From Artemisia argyi (lineage: Eukaryota; Streptophyta; Magnoliopsida; Asterales; Asteraceae): a stretch of 64,000 nt of DNA. The position numbers and the translations under genes are program-made. The notes beneath the pieces are model-generated. The model was given only the letters and a program-made list of their open reading frames with translations, was not told the origin of the DNA and did no database searches. Positions 60,561-64,000 of the stretch are shown here, piece by piece. Numbering within the stretch: the first letter of the stretch is position 1; each line of letters opens with the position of its first letter. The stretch is from contig CM060709.1 in assembly GCA_030686995.1 (NCBI GenBank), positions 18,505,360-18,569,359 of the forward strand, in the 5' to 3' direction.

Positions 60561-62715
60561 ATGGAATGGATTAAGCCAATGATAACTCCTAAGGATGCCA
60601 TGCCGTGGGTGGGGTTGTACGTTGCTGGAGCATCTTTGGCTTGCACTCTTGCAATGGCAGCCGATGCCTTTCAAGGATTTCGACAACGGAAACTTTGGTT
60701 TCCAAATAAATTTTTTGTTCTCAATACTGTTTCTATCACACTTATTGCAATAGCAATGAAGCTACCAGTGGATCTGAACATGCCTATGAATGGAGATTCG
60801 ATCGGAAAGATGGTTAGCGTAGCTTTCTTGGTCACCATGTTAGCCAATTTTCTCCCTTCTTTAGGGCTTATGAATGACAAGGAACTTCTAGTAAACATGG
60901 TAGCTTGGAGTATCCTCTTGATCACCATTACCGTAAATGTATCGATCCAAATTATTGAAGGATTGCTTCCTGCACAATTCTTTTTGTTATTGTTATTTTC
61001 TATTCTATGGGTGTTTTCAGTAGCTTTCACAGTTCCGGCATCGAGAAGAACTTTAGAACACAGGTACAAAGAGTTGCACGGATCGGCTTCATATCCTCAG
61101 GAGATAAACTTTTCCTACGAAGAGCTCGAGCACAATGTAAAAAAGTATTGGATGATGGCAGAAACTGGTAACCCGCAATTTGCGATTGCTTGTTCAGAGG
61201 TTGCTTCTGCTTTTGGGTTTATAGGCTCATTTGTTACTTTCGCTTTACAAGTAGGACTATTTAGTATCAAATATTCCACACCACACTCAGATTATAAGTG
61301 GTCATTAAAGGTAATTGTTTTCATCCAGTCAATTGGGGTTTTTATAGGTAGTATAGCACCAGCTTTAAGATGTTTTGCTGCTATCAATTATTTCGAACTC
61401 TCGAAAAAATGGAGTGTGAATCATCTCAACATTTTCAAAGTCGAGGAACACTGGACCCAAATACTTCAAATTTGGAAAGGTAGTCATGTCCGTTCACATA
61501 TCCCTGGCCGTCATTGCAAAATAGTTTTCCATATTTCCAAAAACTTGATTTTGAACATTTGCATAGCACTTCAGATAATGGTTGTGGTTATATGTAAATT
61601 GATATGTCTCATTCCCAGATCTTTTCAGATCTTAATCTCCTACTGTTGGTATTTCTGCAAGTTGTTGATAAGGTTCAAAAAGGAAGTAAATGTATCCAAC
61701 AGCAATGTAAGATCAGAGACGAAAGAATATGCTATGTATGTTCTACAAATTGAAGATGATGCAAAGCTTTCAGAGAGAATATCAAGAAATGCACTTAAAT
61801 TAATTAATAAACTTCTTTTGAAATCTGAAAAGAAAGAGCCAGGTAATCTTATAAAGCTTCTAAAGAAATCTACAGGATTTCAAGGAGTTTTAGAGTTCGA
61901 CAACGATCAAGTCCCACATCTACATTCAGAAGAAACAAAAAATTCCTGGAGTCTAGTAGTAGTGACGTTAACAGCCATTTTCGTTGCACTTCCAAACACA
62001 GCTGGCAACCATGGTGAGGGGTTAATTGCTAGTATGAGAGAAGGCCTCCGGATCATAAGAAATAATGAAGAATGTCTTAACGCAGGTAGTGACTTGGTGA
62101 AGACAACAAAAGCAGCTAGACGTGTGTGGACCCAAGTTGAAGTATACCGCAAGTGGCTACAAATCGATCTTCAAAAGAAGGCTCATGACGGAAAGACGTC
62201 AAAGGAGATCCTTGAGTGGTTAAGAGACGAAGCAGTAAAAATAGTGATACAGGTCGAGCTGCAAAAGGCAAAGTATAGATGACTCCCGCTATAAGTTCAT
62301 AGCAGCGAGTTCCATGTATAGAGTCAGCCAGACTATATTGATCCACTGCAGTGAGCTAGAGAATTGGCCGACTGATGGAAAACTTTTGGAGTGGATATCA
62401 AATATGATTGCAGATATATTATGTGCTTGCTTTACCAACTTACCACGCACCATAAAGATGATGTGTCATCACGACGCGATAGAGAAAAGGGAAGATAGCG
62501 TCCGCTCTGCAGCTCAGCTTCTCGGAAGATCCAGAAAGATCCTTGAAATCCTTAATACACGCCAACTTCCAAACATAGATGTGGACTCGATGGCATACAT
62601 TAGTAAGTGGCATGCATTACCAAAGAGTGAAATACCTAATGGTGCTCCTTTGAACCAGATTCAACTAGCTTCTCCAAGTCCTAATGAATCAGTCATTGTG
62701 AATATTGGCGTGTAA
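60561..62715 (+). pseudogene. Second copy of the membrane-protein gene, frameshifted
   Basis: It aligns with 49658-51805 from about 0.4 kb upstream to the shared stop. The first frame runs 573 codons from MEWIKPMITPKDAMPW to 62282. There, a 2 bp deletion relative to copy 1 (CAGGTCGAGCTGC against CAGATCAAGAGCTGC, near 62251) shifts the frame and brings in TGA. A 3 bp insertion follows near 62297. The remaining 133 codons stay open in the original frame from 62314 and end identically (NESVIVNIGV). A GT-AG intron spanning the lesion would not restore the frame. The product would lack about 150 C-terminal residues. The TATA-like stretch of copy 1 is also missing here. The membrane half, including WVGLYVAGASLACTLAMAAD and MKLPVDL, is preserved, so a shorter protein is possible; pseudogene is more likely. 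Confidence 0.75.
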
Positions 62716-62748
62716 TAGTATGGATTTATCGATCATGCATAAAAACTA

Positions 62749-63952
62749 CTACCTCCGTCCCTAAATAAGTGTCCACTATTGACTTTTTAAGTCTTTTCTT
62801 TTTAACTTTAACCATAAATTATTTTATTTGTGTTATGTAATACTTGATACAAAATATATGAACGAATTTGGTCTTAACTGTATTTTCATTGGTATAATTT
62901 TTTTTTTGGGTAAAAGGTCAACGACCCGGTAAATATATTATCCAAAAAAACGATTAAGTACAAATGGAATGTGGCTAAAGTACCACATTAACCTCAAGCA
63001 CAGGCGCTTGATAAACAAGTGTTTATGACAGGCCATAAACACAAACCAAACCTAGCTAATTACAAAGTATCAAACTAGGTATAATAACAAGACAAACATG
63101 AGATGCGAGCATCCCACATCCACCCAGCAGCAATCATGGTCTAAGCGACCCAACCTCCAACATAGCATCAACAGCAAGACGAGTAGAAATCGAACCAATG
63201 ACGCCATAATCATAGGGTAATAACACCCTAACATCCAGGCACAACAACCCGATCTGAATAGGTGATACGAATCCAGCCAAACAAATCGGTGTTGTAACCA
63301 TACCGTATCATAGGGTTGACAAAACCCTAACATCCCATTCGACAGCCACTCTCCCATAACCCACGTCCATAACCACATCATCCAAAAAGGAACCCATAAC
63401 CCTAGAAAGAGGGTACGTACCAGCATATAGACAATACCCAAACGATGGTATACTTCCAGCCTAAAGCACCAAAACCGATAGAATGTAAAAACCATAAGGT
63501 TTTATAATCGTTCAACAGCAATCCAACCAAACACCAAGAGATCGATCTATAAATTATAAATCAGAACATACATAAACCTAGAACAGATCGATCCAAAAAA
63601 CCCAAGAGGCGGTTGTAAATAAATCTTTATAGCACCAAATCCGAAACCCTAAATCATTAGGGTTTCTAGATCGCCTTCGTACATAAACCAAACGATTAAA
63701 GAATCTATAAAAAAGGGGCGATTTAGGGATACAAAACCTCTACCCAGAATTTAACACGCCATCAAGATCCGATTGCATATCATTCACGAGAGAGTGATAG
63801 AGAGGCGGATTGATGGTTGTTTTTGGCCGGAATTTTCATTGGTATAGTTTTCATCAAATATTACATAACCCGAATGAAATAATTTAAAGTCAAAGTTGGA
63901 AAAAAAAGACTTTGAAAGTCAATAGTGGACATTTATTTAGGGACGGAGCGAG
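62749..63952. mobile_element. Stowaway-like (Tc1/mariner) MITE, split by a retroposon
   Basis: Terminal repeats of about 45 bp start CTACCTCCGTCCCTAAATAA (left) and, inverted, CTCGCTCCGTCCCTAAATAA (right), both continuing into GTCCACTATTGACTTT. They are flanked by the TA duplication (62747-62748 and 63953-63954). Copy 1 of the gene has the uninterrupted site (AAAACTATTTAGTTTC near 51832-51847). Without the internal insertion the MITE is about 250 bp. Confidence 0.92.
62897..63831 (-). mobile_element. Retroposon (LINE-like) inserted in the Stowaway-like MITE
   Basis: Perfect 15 bp duplications ATTTTCATTGGTATA lie at 62882-62896 and 63832-63846. On the minus strand the insert starts TTCCGGCCAAAAACAACC and ends CCTTTTACCC followed by ten or more A. 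Long variable target duplications plus a 3' A tract indicate target-primed retroposition. At 935 bp it is too long for a typical SINE and has no reverse transcriptase. A shortened LINE or a processed transcript fits. The 141-codon minus-strand frame at 63070-63495 is rich in W and L, has no motif I recognise and is probably not a gene. Confidence 0.75.
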
Positions 63953-64000
63953 TATTTAATTTCAAGTTTCTCATGTATTTTTATTAAAGAACGGTGTTTC

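Noticed and set aside
62251..62300. A 50 bp GT-AG intron that could rescue the second membrane-protein copy
   Set aside because: The joined frame does not match the downstream frame, and the sequence is exonic in copy 1.
63070..63495. 141-codon minus-strand frame in the retroposon
   Set aside because: No recognisable motif, odd W/L/C composition, and it lies inside a non-coding insert.

Overview
This is a plant nuclear window of a gene-poor, repeat-dominated kind. Every intact coding signal is of eukaryotic plant type (GT-AG introns, a plant-type three-finger CCCH protein, Ty3/gypsy Gag, Helitrons, MITEs). The cysteine-rich, Gag-like protein of one retroelement and the style of its LTRs resemble repeats I associate with Asteraceae. 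Asteraceae is therefore my best guess; it is an inference from memory, not a database result.

Layout. (1) 1-5.6 kb holds minus-strand exon-like segments of a gene I do not recognise, with a small Helitron between them. (2) 5.9-12.7 kb is a patchwork: an LTR-like dispersed repeat, a tandem array of 258-284 bp units, a palindromic MITE, a Mutator-type MITE carrying a minisatellite, a 1.7 kb long-TIR foldback element and a 207 bp Mutator-type MITE. (3) 12.77-41.64 kb is one 28.9 kb nest of three LTR retrotransposons. The outer element (plus strand, tRNA-iMet primer site, TSD TAACC) carries an 11.9 kb element with 4.5 kb LTRs in its internal region (minus strand, tRNA-Asp primer site, TSD GATAT). 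It carries a second, 10.0 kb element in its right LTR (minus strand, tRNA-Asp-like primer site, TSD GTAAC/ATAAC). None of the three shows protease, reverse transcriptase, RNase H or integrase. The second nested element keeps a large gag ORF that is fused by deletion to its own LTR. (4) 42.5-49.2 kb has a hAT-type MITE, a 3.1 kb Helitron, an inverted 5' piece of the same Helitron family, and a second copy of the 5.9 kb dispersed repeat. (5) 49.2-64 kb is the gene-bearing part. It contains an intact 715-codon multi-pass membrane protein gene, a CCCH zinc-finger gene cut by a solo LTR, a broken TPD1-like secreted-protein gene, and a second, frameshifted copy of the membrane protein gene.

Several insertions can be proved inside the window because a paralogous copy keeps the empty site: Helitron 51862-52434, MITE 62749-63952, MITE 12074-12280, and the element at 30105-40123. 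I found no operon, CRISPR array, rRNA or tRNA gene. The coding loci do not form an obvious pathway. The main interest is the layered insertion history, the non-autonomous retroelements, and the uncharacterised membrane-protein gene pair.
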